A DNA stretch of 13,976 nucleotides from Verrucomicrobiota bacterium (lineage in GTDB: Bacteria; Verrucomicrobiota; Verrucomicrobiia; Limisphaerales; UBA1100), in assembly GCA_015660155.1 (NCBI GenBank), contig DQLO01000243.1, positions 1 to 13,976 on the forward strand. Reading direction: 5' to 3'. Position numbers and translations under genes: made by a program. Of this stretch, positions 1 through 7,908 are shown piece by piece. Position 1 is the first letter of the stretch; every line of letters begins with the position of its first letter. The notes below the pieces were generated by a model. That model was given only the letters and a program-made list of their open reading frames with translations. It searched no databases and was not told the origin of the DNA.

Positions 1-990
1 ATTCTCACCCTCCCGAATCTCGCCCACGAAAGCGTGCCCGTCGGCGATGAAAGCGCCAATGCGGAAGTGAAAGTGGAAGGCGAAAAGCAGACGTTTGATT
101 TTGAGCCGAAGGGCCATTTGGATTTATGCGATTCGCTGAAGCTCATTGATTTCGAGCGCGGCGCGAAACTGGCCGGCAGCGGCTTTCTGCTCTACACCGG
201 TTGGGGCGCGCGGCTGGAGCGGGCGATGATTCAATTCCTGCTCGACCTCCACATTCACGAGCACGGCTATACCGAGATCAGTCCGCCATTCATGGTAAAG
301 GCGGAGTGCATGGAAGGGGTGGGGCAATTCCCGAAATTCCTCGATCAAGCCTACGCCGTGCAGGAAGGGCTCGATGGCGAAACGCTTGGCAAACGCTACC
401 TCATCCCCACCGCCGAGGCTCCCGTGGCTAATCTGCACCGCGGCGAAATTCTCAGCGAAGAAGAGTTGCCCAAGAAATACTGCGCCTACAGTCCGTGCTT
501 TCGCGCCGAGGCCGGTGCGGCCGGCGTGGCCACGCGGGGAATGATTCGGGTGCATCAATTTGATAAAGTGGAACTCATCAAAGTGGTGAAGCCCGAAACC
601 AGCTACGATGAACTTGAAGCGATGCTCGCCAACGCGGAAAAGGTTTTGCAATTGCTTGGGTTGCACTACCGAGTGCTTTTGCTCAGCAGCGGCGATATGG
701 GTTTTGCCGCTGCCAAAACCTACGACATCGAAGTGTGGGCGCCGGGGCAGGGGAGCTATCTTGAGGTGAGCAGCGTTTCCAACACCGAAGATTTTCAATC
801 GCGCCGAATGAAAACCCGTTTCAAGGCAGAGCAGGGCGGCAATCAACTGCCGCACATTCTCAACGGCAGCGGCGTGGCGCTCGCGCGATTATTTGTCGCG
901 CTGATCGAAACGCATCAACAAGCCGACGGCTCCATCGCCATTCCCGAGCCGCTGCACTCCTATCTGCGCGCTGACCGCATTCCCGCTTAA
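1..990 (+). CDS. serS: Seryl-tRNA synthetase, 3' part (5' end outside window)
   Basis: Class II aminoacyl-tRNA synthetase that charges tRNA-Ser (and tRNA-Sec) with serine in the cytoplasm. The frame is open from base 1: the first codons read ILTLPNLAHESVPVG, the usual SerRS linker between the N-terminal coiled-coil arm and the catalytic core. The GTG at 34 is thus an internal Val, not a start. About 329 codons are visible. Against a usual length of about 430, roughly 100 residues (the tRNA-binding arm) lie upstream of the window. Class II motif 1 lies around 160-310. Motif 2 (CFRAEAGAAG, then RGMIRVHQFDKVE) starts at about 496. The serine-site segment EVSSVSNTEDFQSRR is near 763-810, and motif 3 (NGSGVALARLFVALIE) starts at 862. 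The gene ends in TAA, 7 bases before glgA, so the two are probably cotranscribed. No defects are seen in the visible part. Identification is very secure. Confidence 0.97.
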   Translation: MLTLPNLAHESVPVGDESANAEVKVEGEKQTFDFEPKGHLDLCDSLKLIDFERGAKLAGSGFLLYTGWGARLERAMIQFLLDLHIHEHGYTEISPPFMVKAECMEGVGQFPKFLDQAYAVQEGLDGETLGKRYLIPTAEAPVANLHRGEILSEEELPKKYCAYSPCFRAEAGAAGVATRGMIRVHQFDKVELIKVVKPETSYDELEAMLANAEKVLQLLGLHYRVLLLSSGDMGFAAAKTYDIEVWAPGQGSYLEVSSVSNTEDFQSRRMKTRFKAEQGGNQLPHILNGSGVALARLFVALIETHQQADGSIAIPEPLHSYLRADRIPA

Positions 991-997
991 CGAGAAG

Positions 998-2401
998 ATG
1001 CGCATCCTCCAGGCGGCCAGCGAATTTTTCCCGTACTCCAAAACCGGCGGCTTGGCCGACATGGTTGCGGGGCTATCCGGCGCATTGGCGAAAAACCACG
1101 AAGTGACCGTAGCCACACCCTTGTATCGCGGTATCCGCGAGCAATTCCCAGATTTGGAGACTATCGGCGACGAGTTTGATTTGCCCTTGGGGAATGCCGA
1201 ATTTACCGGCCGTTGGTGGTGTCACCAACCCTCACCAAACCTCACTGTGTTGTTGCTGGAAAACGATGCGTTTTACAATCGCCCCGGACTGTATATGGAA
1301 CACGGGGAAGGTTACTTGGACAACCCGGAACGATTCATCTTTTTCAGCAAAGCCGTCGCGCGCTTGTCTCCTGATTTTGATGTGACCCATTTACACGATT
1401 GGCAAACCGCCATCGTGGCGATGCTGTTGAAGGAAGGGACGGGGAAGGGCACGACGCGAATGATTTTCAGCATTCATAACCTCGCGTATCAAGGCTCTTG
1501 CGATCCGGATCGGTTTGCCCTCACCAATCTTTCGCCCAAGCTCTTTCACTCACGCGGCCCGAAACATTTTGGGAACCTGAATTTTATGAAGACTGGCCTG
1601 CATTATGCTGATGCCATCACCACTGTGAGCCCGCAATATGCACGGGAAATTCTCACCGAAGAATTTGGCGAGGGGCTCAGCGGAGAATTGCTAAAACGCC
1701 AAGACCGCCTCACCGGAATTCTCAATGGCGTGGATTACGCTGAGTGGCGCACACAAGGGAATCCGCATTTAGCCGCCGAATACGACGTGGATAACCTTTC
1801 GGGCAAGGCAACGTGCAAAAAACATTTGATGAAAATATTTGGTCTACCCGATGAAGGCTTGCCTCTATTGGCAGTGGTGTCGCGCTTGGCGGAACAAAAA
1901 GGCATTGGTCAAATGGTCGAAGCACTTACAGAGTTGCTGCCGGACAATCGTTTTCAATTTGTTTTGTTGGGCTCCGGCGATGAGGCTTTGGAGGAAATGC
2001 TGCTTCAACTTCGTGCCAAATTCCCCAACCGTGTCGGAGTCGAAATCGGTTACGACCAATCCCTTTCGCACAAAATAGAAGCCGGTGCGGATTTCTTCCT
2101 AATGCCGTCCCGTTTCGAGCCTTGTGGCCTCAATCAACTTTACAGCCTCCGCTACGGCACAATCCCCATCGTCCATGCCGTCGGCGGGCTCAAGGACAGC
2201 ATCACTGATTTCAGCCAGGCCAAGGGCAATGGAATTCGTTACGATCGCTTTGAGGTGCCGCAATTAATGGTTGCAGTCCAGCGCGCCCTCAAAATGTTTT
2301 GTGACGATCAAGGAATGGGAGTCGCGCGTGAGCGCGGTATGAGACAGGATTTTTCATGGCCAAAAGCCGCAGATCAATACCTTCAAATATACAGGGCCTA
2401 A
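998..2401 (+). CDS. glgA: Glycogen (starch) synthase, ADP-glucose type, GT5
   Basis: Transfers glucose from ADP-glucose to the non-reducing end of an alpha-1,4-glucan, in cytoplasmic glycogen synthesis. The 467 residues match the usual length of about 470-480. The N-terminal Rossmann domain opens MRILQAASEFFPYSKTGGL, with the ADP-glucose-binding KTGGL motif at residues 15-19. HLHDWQ is at 131-136 and SIHNLAYQG at 158-166. The C-terminal domain has SRLAEQKG (Arg296 and Lys301 equivalent to the phosphate-binding pair), then FEPCGLNQL with the conserved Glu374. The second glycine motif reads HAVGGL at 393-398 instead of the TGGL of E. coli; this form is also known from plant starch synthases. 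The ATG at 998 follows the serS stop by 7 bases with only a weak GAG upstream, so translation may be coupled to serS. The gene converges on lepB. The phosphohexomutase encoded on the other strand could supply its pathway with glucose-1-phosphate. No glgC or glgB is in view. Confidence 0.96.
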   Translation: MRILQAASEFFPYSKTGGLADMVAGLSGALAKNHEVTVATPLYRGIREQFPDLETIGDEFDLPLGNAEFTGRWWCHQPSPNLTVLLLENDAFYNRPGLYMEHGEGYLDNPERFIFFSKAVARLSPDFDVTHLHDWQTAIVAMLLKEGTGKGTTRMIFSIHNLAYQGSCDPDRFALTNLSPKLFHSRGPKHFGNLNFMKTGLHYADAITTVSPQYAREILTEEFGEGLSGELLKRQDRLTGILNGVDYAEWRTQGNPHLAAEYDVDNLSGKATCKKHLMKIFGLPDEGLPLLAVVSRLAEQKGIGQMVEALTELLPDNRFQFVLLGSGDEALEEMLLQLRAKFPNRVGVEIGYDQSLSHKIEAGADFFLMPSRFEPCGLNQLYSLRYGTIPIVHAVGGLKDSITDFSQAKGNGIRYDRFEVPQLMVAVQRALKMFCDDQGMGVARERGMRQDFSWPKAADQYLQIYRA

Positions 2402-2488
2402 AACCCTCACATATGCACATCGACCGGAACTGCATATAACATATATTGTGCGAAAGATTGCCGATTGGTGGAATTGTTGAATTTGGGG
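2402..2488. other. Convergent intergenic gap with a short inverted repeat
   Basis: These 87 bases separate the 3' ends of glgA (plus) and lepB (minus). They contain a perfect 7-base inverted repeat, ATATGCA at 2411-2417 and TGCATAT at 2431-2437, with a 13-base loop. The stem is AT-rich and no T-run follows on either strand, so it is not a classical intrinsic terminator. It could still act as a weak two-way 3'-end structure. I see no promoter or gene here. The position between convergent genes is the main reason to suspect a 3'-end role. Confidence 0.3.
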
Positions 2489-3931
2489 TTAACGGTGGCT
2501 CCAGCCGAATCTTGGGGATAGTGGCGGCCAGTAGACGAAGGAGGATTTGCCGATGACGTTGCGCATCGGTAGTTGGCCCCAGGTGCGCGAGTCGGAGCTA
2601 TTGATGGTGTTGTCGCCAAACATCAAATAATGTTCGGGCTTCATTTTAAGGATGGATCGGTGGTCCGGGAAAAGTCTCGCTAATCCTCCCGGATGGGTGT
2701 TGTTGACGTGGCCGGAAAAAACAGAATCCACTACTGGATATGAGGGAAATCCTTCAACTTTATCGTCCACAACAATGAACTCGATTGGGAAATTATATAG
2801 AAACTCGAATCCAGGATCATTGGAATCCACACGTCTGCCATCAATTCGGATATGCCGATCGCGGCCAATAGAAATGGATTCGTTGCCCAGCGCAACGAGT
2901 CGTTTGATGTAAAAGATTTCAGGTGCATTGGCATCGCCTGTCACCGGAACACCTTTGGTGCTGAAGACGCAAATATCACCACGTCGTGGGCGACGGAAGT
3001 TGAAGGTGATGCGGTTCACAAATAAATGGTCGCCGGTTTTGACTCTCATTTTGTAAACAAAATCACCTTTGGAAAACTCATCGCCAACACGGGGTTGCCC
3101 GTAGTTAGCGGTGGCCGCGCCTCCGAGGACGGGTTGTTGGTGCGAATTTAAGGGTGGGAACCATTCGGATTTCTCAAATGTTTTGCCGGTGTCCAAATCC
3201 TTGAAAACCAGAATCTGTCGGCTGATGAGCGGGATAACGGATTTGGGTGGGTTGATTGTTTCCAGCTTCCAATTGCCCTTGGCTTGTAGTGAGTGATATG
3301 AATAGCCCCGTAATTTATCCGTCGTGTCGCCGGTTCCGGGCAGGTTGAACGACACGGTGAATTTCTGTTCATCCACAGCATTGGAGGATGAAAGTTCTAC
3401 GTGTTGGTCGTCTTTGAAGTGAGTGATAGCGGCCTGCTTGCCGTTGGCGAAGGTGACGGTTCGCCCGATGTGTTGCGGCTGAAAGGTGGGTGCATTGGCG
3501 GTCAATATCCCCTGCTCCACTTTGCCGGTGCCTTGAAAATCCATCAGGTTTTCGATGGTGATGCCGTAGAGTGTGGGTTGCATCGAGCCGGTTGGGATTT
3601 TGAAGGGTTGGAAAAAGAACGTACGGAATGCTAGGACGAGCACGGCTACGACGAGGAGCATCTCCACCCAATCGCGTGCCTTTGGATCTGGGTACGGGAA
3701 CAGCACGCGATCGGCGACGATCATCATTGCGTCCATTTCATCGAGCACGGCCGCTTTGTCAACGGGGCCGGTGAGCTTGTCTTGAAGTGCGGCCAGTGCC
3801 TTTTCGAGCTCTTCCACGCGCGAGGGCTTCAGCAAATCGCACTGGGCGGCGAGCAGTTTGATGACTTGATTGTGCAGCTCCACGGCGTCGCGGAGGGTTT
3901 TGGAAATGAACCAGCGCCAATTTTTTGTCAT
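2489..3931 (-). CDS. lepB: Signal peptidase I, enlarged
   Basis: Membrane serine protease (family S26) that removes signal peptides from exported proteins on the outer face of the cytoplasmic membrane. The 480 residues make it much longer than E. coli LepB (about 324). A helical, charged N-terminal part (1-85) precedes one membrane segment (about 89-107). Then come the catalytic Ser116 in IPTGSMQPT, box C GDHLFVNRI (300-308), the catalytic Lys343 in FYIKRLVALGN, and box E GDNTINSSDSRTWGQLP (439-455). All catalytic boxes are present, so it should be active. About 180 residues (121-299) separate the Ser box from box C, where E. coli has only a few dozen; this segment matches nothing I recognise. 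The ATG is preceded by AAGG at 7-base spacing. It follows lepA by 9 bases, as in the E. coli lepA-lepB operon. Base composition is locally AT-rich around 2731-2820. The family is certain; the insertion is of unknown role. Confidence 0.95.
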   Translation of the reverse strand: MTKNWRWFISKTLRDAVELHNQVIKLLAAQCDLLKPSRVEELEKALAALQDKLTGPVDKAAVLDEMDAMMIVADRVLFPYPDPKARDWVEMLLVVAVLVLAFRTFFFQPFKIPTGSMQPTLYGITIENLMDFQGTGKVEQGILTANAPTFQPQHIGRTVTFANGKQAAITHFKDDQHVELSSSNAVDEQKFTVSFNLPGTGDTTDKLRGYSYHSLQAKGNWKLETINPPKSVIPLISRQILVFKDLDTGKTFEKSEWFPPLNSHQQPVLGGAATANYGQPRVGDEFSKGDFVYKMRVKTGDHLFVNRITFNFRRPRRGDICVFSTKGVPVTGDANAPEIFYIKRLVALGNESISIGRDRHIRIDGRRVDSNDPGFEFLYNFPIEFIVVDDKVEGFPSYPVVDSVFSGHVNNTHPGGLARLFPDHRSILKMKPEHYLMFGDNTINSSDSRTWGQLPMRNVIGKSSFVYWPPLSPRFGWSHR

Positions 3932-3935
3932 ATCA

Positions 3936-3944
3936 ATGCCTTAT
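3936..3944 (-). promoter_or_regulatory. Ribosome binding site of lepB
   Basis: On the minus strand the lepA stop codon runs into TAAGGCATTGATATG. The AAGG overlaps the lepA stop and sits 7 bases before the lepB ATG, a good Shine-Dalgarno spacing. It supports the 3931 start and suggests that ribosomes ending lepA are well placed to start lepB. Confidence 0.6.
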
Positions 3945-5731
3945 GCTTTGAGCACCTTAATGAAAGCATCTTGCGGGATGTTGACTGAGCCGATGGCTTT
4001 CATTCGTTTTTTGCCCTTTTTCTGTTTGTCTAATAATTTGCGTTTGCGGCTGATGTCGCCGCCGTAGCATTTGGCGGTGACGTCTTTACGCATGGCGCCG
4101 ATGGTTTCGCGCGCAATGACGTTGCCGCCGATGGCACCTTGGATGGCGACTTTGTATTGTTGGCGCGGGATGACTTCCTTCAACTTGGCGGCCAGCGAGC
4201 GGCCGCGGGCGGTGGCTTTGTCGCGGTGTACGATGCTGGAGAAGGCGTCCACGCCCTCGCCGTTCACCATCATATCGAGTTTCACCATATCGGCTTGGAG
4301 GTATCCGGCGGGTTCGTAATCCATACTGCCGTAGCCACGGGTGATGCTCTTGATGCGGTCGTGAAAGTCAATCAGGATTTCGTTCAACGGTAGTGTGCCC
4401 TCGAGCATCACGCGGGTGGTGTCGAGGGTCTCGGTGTGTTCGAGCAAGCCGCGCTTATCACCGATGAGGTTCATCATGTCGCCGATGTTTTCGTTGGGGC
4501 AAATGATGAAGTATCGAACGATGGGTTCCTCAATCCAGTTAATGATCGAGGGATCGGGCATGTGCGCGGGATTGTCGACTTCCACCTTGGAGCCATCGGT
4601 TAGCACTATCTGGTAAATCACGCTGGGGTAAGTCGCGATGATGTCCATGTCGAACTCGCGCCGCAAACGTTCCTGGATGATTTCCAAATGCAACAAGCCA
4701 AGAAAACCGCAACGAAATCCGAAGCCAAGCGCTACCGAGCTTTCGGGTTGGTAAACAAACGCGGGGTCATTGAGCTGCAACTTGGCGAGACTCCCCTTGA
4801 GGCTTTCGAAATCAACGGAGTTGATAGGGTAAATGCCACTAAACACCATCGGTTGCACTTCTTTAAAGCCGGGCAAAATGGGCGCGGGATCGGTGGGATC
4901 GGTGATGGTGTCGCCCATTTTCACATCACGCGGGCTGCGGATGTTGGCGGTGAAATACCCCGTCTCACCCGGGCCGAGGCGGTCGCGTGTGTAGGGCTTG
5001 GGGTTGAAGCTGCCGACCTCTTTTACCTCGATGGTTTTTTGCGAATGATGCATGCGCACCCGGATTCCGGGCCGCAGTTCCCCATCGAAAACCCGCACGT
5101 GAATGATGACGCCTTTGTACGGATCGTAAACTGAATCGTACCCAAGCGCTTGGAGTTTGCCGCCCGCGGTGGGCTTGGGCGCTGGCACGAGTTCCACGAT
5201 GGCCTCTAAAATATCCTCGATGCCGATGCCTTCCTTGGCGCTGCACGGGATGGCGTGTTCGCCGGGGATGGTGAGCACGTCCTCGATTTGCTTGATGGCA
5301 TTGGCCACATCGGCGTGCGGCAAATCAATTTTGTTGATGACCGGAATGATCTCAAGCCCCTGCCGGTTGGCGAGGTGCACATTGGCAACCGTCTGCGCTT
5401 CGACGCCTTGCGCGGCATCGACGATGAGCAGCGCGCCTTCGCACGCGCTGAGGCTGCGGGAAACTTCGTAGGAAAAATCCACGTGCCCCGGCGTGTCGAT
5501 GAGGTTCAGCTCGTACTCGTGCCCGTCCTTGGCGGTGTACATCATCGTCACCGGATGCGCCTTGATAGTGATGCCGCGCTCGCGCTCGAGGTCCATCGAG
5601 TCGAGCAGCTGATCTTCCATCTCGCGATCGCTCACCGTGTTGGTGGACGAAAGCAGCCGATCCGACAACGTGGTTTTCCCGTGGTCGATGTGGGCAATGA
5701 TGCTAAAATTTCTTATGTATTTTGGATCCAT
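3941..5731 (-). CDS. lepA: Elongation factor 4 (translation GTPase LepA)
   Basis: Ribosome-bound GTPase that back-translocates or remodels stalled ribosomes and helps initiation and ribosome assembly under stress. With the ATG at 5731 it has 596 residues, close to the 599 of E. coli. G1 is AHIDHGKT (13-20), G3 DTPGH (79-83) and G4 NKID (133-136). The C-terminal LepA-specific domain carries [23 protein letters not shown] near the end, the loop that contacts tRNA at the peptidyl transferase centre, in a very well conserved form. A TTG 15 bases upstream (5746) would add MKVSR. I prefer the ATG because GAAGG lies 8 bases before it and the family starts just before [14 protein letters not shown]. 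The gene is 64 bases downstream of the phosphohexomutase gene and 9 bases upstream of lepB, the classic lepA-lepB pair. Function is very secure. Confidence 0.97.
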   Translation of the reverse strand: MDPKYIRNFSIIAHIDHGKTTLSDRLLSSTNTVSDREMEDQLLDSMDLERERGITIKAHPVTMMYTAKDGHEYELNLIDTPGHVDFSYEVSRSLSACEGALLIVDAAQGVEAQTVANVHLANRQGLEIIPVINKIDLPHADVANAIKQIEDVLTIPGEHAIPCSAKEGIGIEDILEAIVELVPAPKPTAGGKLQALGYDSVYDPYKGVIIHVRVFDGELRPGIRVRMHHSQKTIEVKEVGSFNPKPYTRDRLGPGETGYFTANIRSPRDVKMGDTITDPTDPAPILPGFKEVQPMVFSGIYPINSVDFESLKGSLAKLQLNDPAFVYQPESSVALGFGFRCGFLGLLHLEIIQERLRREFDMDIIATYPSVIYQIVLTDGSKVEVDNPAHMPDPSIINWIEEPIVRYFIICPNENIGDMMNLIGDKRGLLEHTETLDTTRVMLEGTLPLNEILIDFHDRIKSITRGYGSMDYEPAGYLQADMVKLDMMVNGEGVDAFSSIVHRDKATARGRSLAAKLKEVIPRQQYKVAIQGAIGGNVIARETIGAMRKDVTAKCYGGDISRKRKLLDKQKKGKKRMKAIGSVNIPQDAFIKVLKA

Positions 5732-5795
5732 CCTTGAAACCTTCAAACGCGTCCGCGAGACGATACCCGCAAATTGCGTAATGAAAAGAAAATTG
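5732..5795 (-). promoter_or_regulatory. lepA leader with ribosome binding site in a small hairpin
   Basis: This 64-base gap is the widest within the minus-strand run. Its 3' end holds the lepA Shine-Dalgarno GAAGG (5740-5744) at 8-base spacing from the ATG. The same bases lie in TTGAAGGTTTCAA, whose arms TTGAA (5742-5746 on the minus strand) and TTCAA (5734-5738) can pair as a 5-bp stem with loop GGT. I see no clear -35/-10 pair in the gap, but it is the likeliest place in the run for an internal promoter. The second AAGG directly abutting the ATG is too close to act as a Shine-Dalgarno. Confidence 0.4.
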
Positions 5796-7232
5796 CTATC
5801 GGAGCGAGGCGCGCGCGAGGTTTTGGCCTTGTTCCAGTAACTGCGCCACGCCGGCCTCGGTGGGAGCTTCGGCGTAAATGCGCAGGATCGGTTCGGTACC
5901 GGAGCCGCGCAGCATCAGCCAGCAACCGTTGCGAGCGGTGAATTTCACGCCATCAAAAGTTTGCATCCGCTCCACCGGCGAGCCGAGCAGTTGTTTGGGC
6001 GGATGCACCGCGCATTGGCCCATGAGATCTCTGCGCTTTTCCAGCGGGAAATGGGAGTCGAGGCGGCCATAACGGTGCGGTGAATATTCGCTGTCCAATC
6101 GAGCCAGCAGTTTGGTGAGCGGTTGTTTTTCCATCGCGAGCAGTTCGAGCATCATCAGGCCCGCCAACAAGCCGTCACGCTCGGGAATGTGGTTTGGGAA
6201 TCCCACGCCGCCGCTTTCCTCAAAGCCGAGCATCACGTCGCCGCGCAGCATTTCCTCGCAAATGTATTTGAACCCCACGCCAGTCTCGGTGAGTTCGAGA
6301 TCGTAACGGCCGCAAATAACATCAACCATTGAAGTAGTGGTGAGCGCTTTCACCACCCTCCCCCGCCCTTGCCGACGCAAAATAAAATGCTCGAGCAGAA
6401 GGCAAATAATCTGGTGCGTGGTGAGCGCGTTACCCCGGCCGTCCATCCCGCCAATGCGGTCGGCATCGCCATCGGTGACCAAACAAAAATCTACCGGCTT
6501 GCGCCGAAGCGCCTCCGCGGTGGCCGTGTAGTTGCGCGCGATGGGCTCGGGGTTGATGCCACCAAAGTTCGGATCATGCGCGCCATTGAAGGTGGTGACT
6601 TCGCAATTGGTGCCCTCCAGCAATTCCTCGAAGCACCCTGCCCCAACTCCAAACAACGCCTCGTGCCCAAAACGCAAACCGCTTTTGGCGATGAGTTTGA
6701 AATCTACCAACTTCCGCAAGGCCCGATAATAGCGCGGGCGAATATCCTCCACACGAATTAGTTTCCGTGAGTGCGCCTTCTTGAATGGCATCGCGCGCAC
6801 GGGATGCTTTCCAATGAGCGCCTCAACGCCAAGGCACGTTTCCGGATCGGCCGGGCCGCCGTGGTCGAGCTTGAGTTTGTAGCCGTTGAAGCGCGCGGGA
6901 TTATGACTGGCGGTAAGCATCACCCCCGCCCTCCCCTGCCCCGCCTTGACCGCCCACGACACCGCCGGTGTGGGTGTGGGCGTGTTGGTGAGAATCACTT
7001 CGAAGCCGTTACCCGCCAACACCTCGGCGACGGTCATTGCAAATTCGTCCGATAAAAAACGCCGGTCATACCCCACCACGATACGTTTGCGCGTGGTGCG
7101 GGTTTTGCGGCGGCGAAAATAATCCGCAGTGGCTTGCGCCACGGCGCGCACATTGGCAAAAGTAAAATCCTCCGCCATGACTGCCCGCCAACCGTCAGTG
7201 CCAAACTTGATGTTGGATTGTTGTGCCGCCAT
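5796..7232 (-). CDS. Phosphoglucomutase/phosphomannomutase family (alpha-D-phosphohexomutase)
   Basis: Interconverts hexose 6-phosphate and hexose 1-phosphate in the cytoplasm through a phosphoserine intermediate. The 478 residues fit the four-domain family. FGTDGWRAV is at 10-18. The phosphoserine loop TASHNP is at 107-112, with Ser109 as the phosphate carrier. The magnesium loop DGDADR is at 254-259, the sugar-binding loop GFEESGG at 336-342, and the phosphate-binding loop RGSGTEP at 442-448. The GFEESGG form fits glucose/mannose substrates and argues against GlmM, but sequence alone does not fix the sugar. The ATG at 7232 shares its A with the rpe TGA stop (TGATG), and there is no Shine-Dalgarno, so translation is probably by reinitiation after rpe. 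Glucose-1-phosphate from this enzyme could feed ADP-glucose formation for the convergent glgA. It ends in TAG. The gene is intact. Confidence 0.92.
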   Translation of the reverse strand: MAAQQSNIKFGTDGWRAVMAEDFTFANVRAVAQATADYFRRRKTRTTRKRIVVGYDRRFLSDEFAMTVAEVLAGNGFEVILTNTPTPTPAVSWAVKAGQGRAGVMLTASHNPARFNGYKLKLDHGGPADPETCLGVEALIGKHPVRAMPFKKAHSRKLIRVEDIRPRYYRALRKLVDFKLIAKSGLRFGHEALFGVGAGCFEELLEGTNCEVTTFNGAHDPNFGGINPEPIARNYTATAEALRRKPVDFCLVTDGDADRIGGMDGRGNALTTHQIICLLLEHFILRRQGRGRVVKALTTTSMVDVICGRYDLELTETGVGFKYICEEMLRGDVMLGFEESGGVGFPNHIPERDGLLAGLMMLELLAMEKQPLTKLLARLDSEYSPHRYGRLDSHFPLEKRRDLMGQCAVHPPKQLLGSPVERMQTFDGVKFTARNGCWLMLRGSGTEPILRIYAEAPTEAGVAQLLEQGQNLARASLR

Positions 7233-7234
7233 CA
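7230..7234 (-). promoter_or_regulatory. TGATG stop/start overlap, rpe to phosphohexomutase gene
   Basis: On the minus strand the rpe stop TGA (7234-7232) and the next ATG (7232-7230) share one base. No Shine-Dalgarno precedes the second start, so termination-reinitiation is the probable way it is translated. Confidence 0.7.
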
Positions 7235-7900
7235 GTTGCGTTTGCGATTTTTTTCAACGGCGGCACGCATTCGCGTCACGGCTTGTTTCATATTGCGTTT
7301 GCTGAAGAGAGCCGTGCCACTCACAAAAGTATCCGCGCCCGCGCGCGCGCACTCGGCGGCGGTGGTGAGGTCCACCCCGCCGTCCACCTGAATGCGATAA
7401 CCGAGTCCGCGCTGACGACGCCATTCCCACGCTTGCTGCACCTTGGGGAGGCATTCTCCCATGAAGGATTGGCCGCCGAAGCCGGGGTTTACAGTCATCA
7501 CCAGCAACAGATCAATCTTGTCGAGGTAAGGTTCGGTGGCGGCGATGGAGGTGGGCGGGTTGACGGCAAGGCCGACTTTGAGATTGAGATTGCGAATTTG
7601 CCAAATGAGGTCATTCACTTTTTGATCCAATTCGGCGTGAATGATTATTTGTTCGCCGCCCGCTTTGGCAAAGGGTTCGATGAGGATTTCCGGACGCGAA
7701 CACATCAAGTGCACATCAAAAAACATTTTGCTTTTTGGCCGCAAGGCTTTCACGACGTCGGGCCCAAAAGAAATGTTTGGCACGAAATGGCCGTCCATGA
7801 CATCGAGGTGCAGCCAGTCGCCACCGGCGCGCTCGGCGCGAGCGGCCTCTTGCTGGAACTTTCCGAAATCCGCCGCCAGAAGCGAGGGGGCAATCTTCAT
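7232..7900 (-). CDS. rpe: Ribulose-phosphate 3-epimerase
   Basis: Interconverts D-ribulose 5-phosphate and D-xylulose 5-phosphate in the pentose phosphate pathway. The 222 residues form a single TIM barrel of the usual size. It begins MKIAPSLLAADF. Metal ligands and catalytic acids are in place: His31 and Asp33 in HLDVMDGHFVPN, His64 in DVHLM, and Asp173 in QVDGGVD. The mobile loop reads MTVNPGFGGQSF (135-146) and the phosphate site is near FVSGTALF. The start ATG is 8 bases after the ftsH stop and no strong Shine-Dalgarno is visible. The stop TGA overlaps the phosphohexomutase start by one base. Assignment is secure; allulose-6-phosphate epimerase is a related alternative, but the context of a lone housekeeping copy favours Rpe. 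Confidence 0.95.
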   Translation of the reverse strand: MKIAPSLLAADFGKFQQEAARAERAGGDWLHLDVMDGHFVPNISFGPDVVKALRPKSKMFFDVHLMCSRPEILIEPFAKAGGEQIIIHAELDQKVNDLIWQIRNLNLKVGLAVNPPTSIAATEPYLDKIDLLLVMTVNPGFGGQSFMGECLPKVQQAWEWRRQRGLGYRIQVDGGVDLTTAAECARAGADTFVSGTALFSKRNMKQAVTRMRAAVEKNRKRN

Positions 7901-7908
7901 AACCAGTG

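Noticed and set aside
34..36. GTG as start of serS
   Set aside because: The preceding codons encode LPNLAHES, a conserved internal SerRS segment, so the gene begins upstream of the window.
124..855. Minus-strand open frame of 243 codons opposite serS
   Set aside because: It is antisense to the conserved SerRS core, and its product has no recognisable motif.
2177..2191. VGGL instead of TGGL in the second glycine motif of GlgA as a sign of altered activity
   Set aside because: The HAVGGL form is known from functional plant starch synthases, and the other catalytic residues are intact.
7336..7354. Alternating CG runs (also near 5808 and 10110) as Z-DNA or repeat elements
   Set aside because: They are short, lie in coding sequence and translate into ordinary Ala/Arg codons of conserved proteins.
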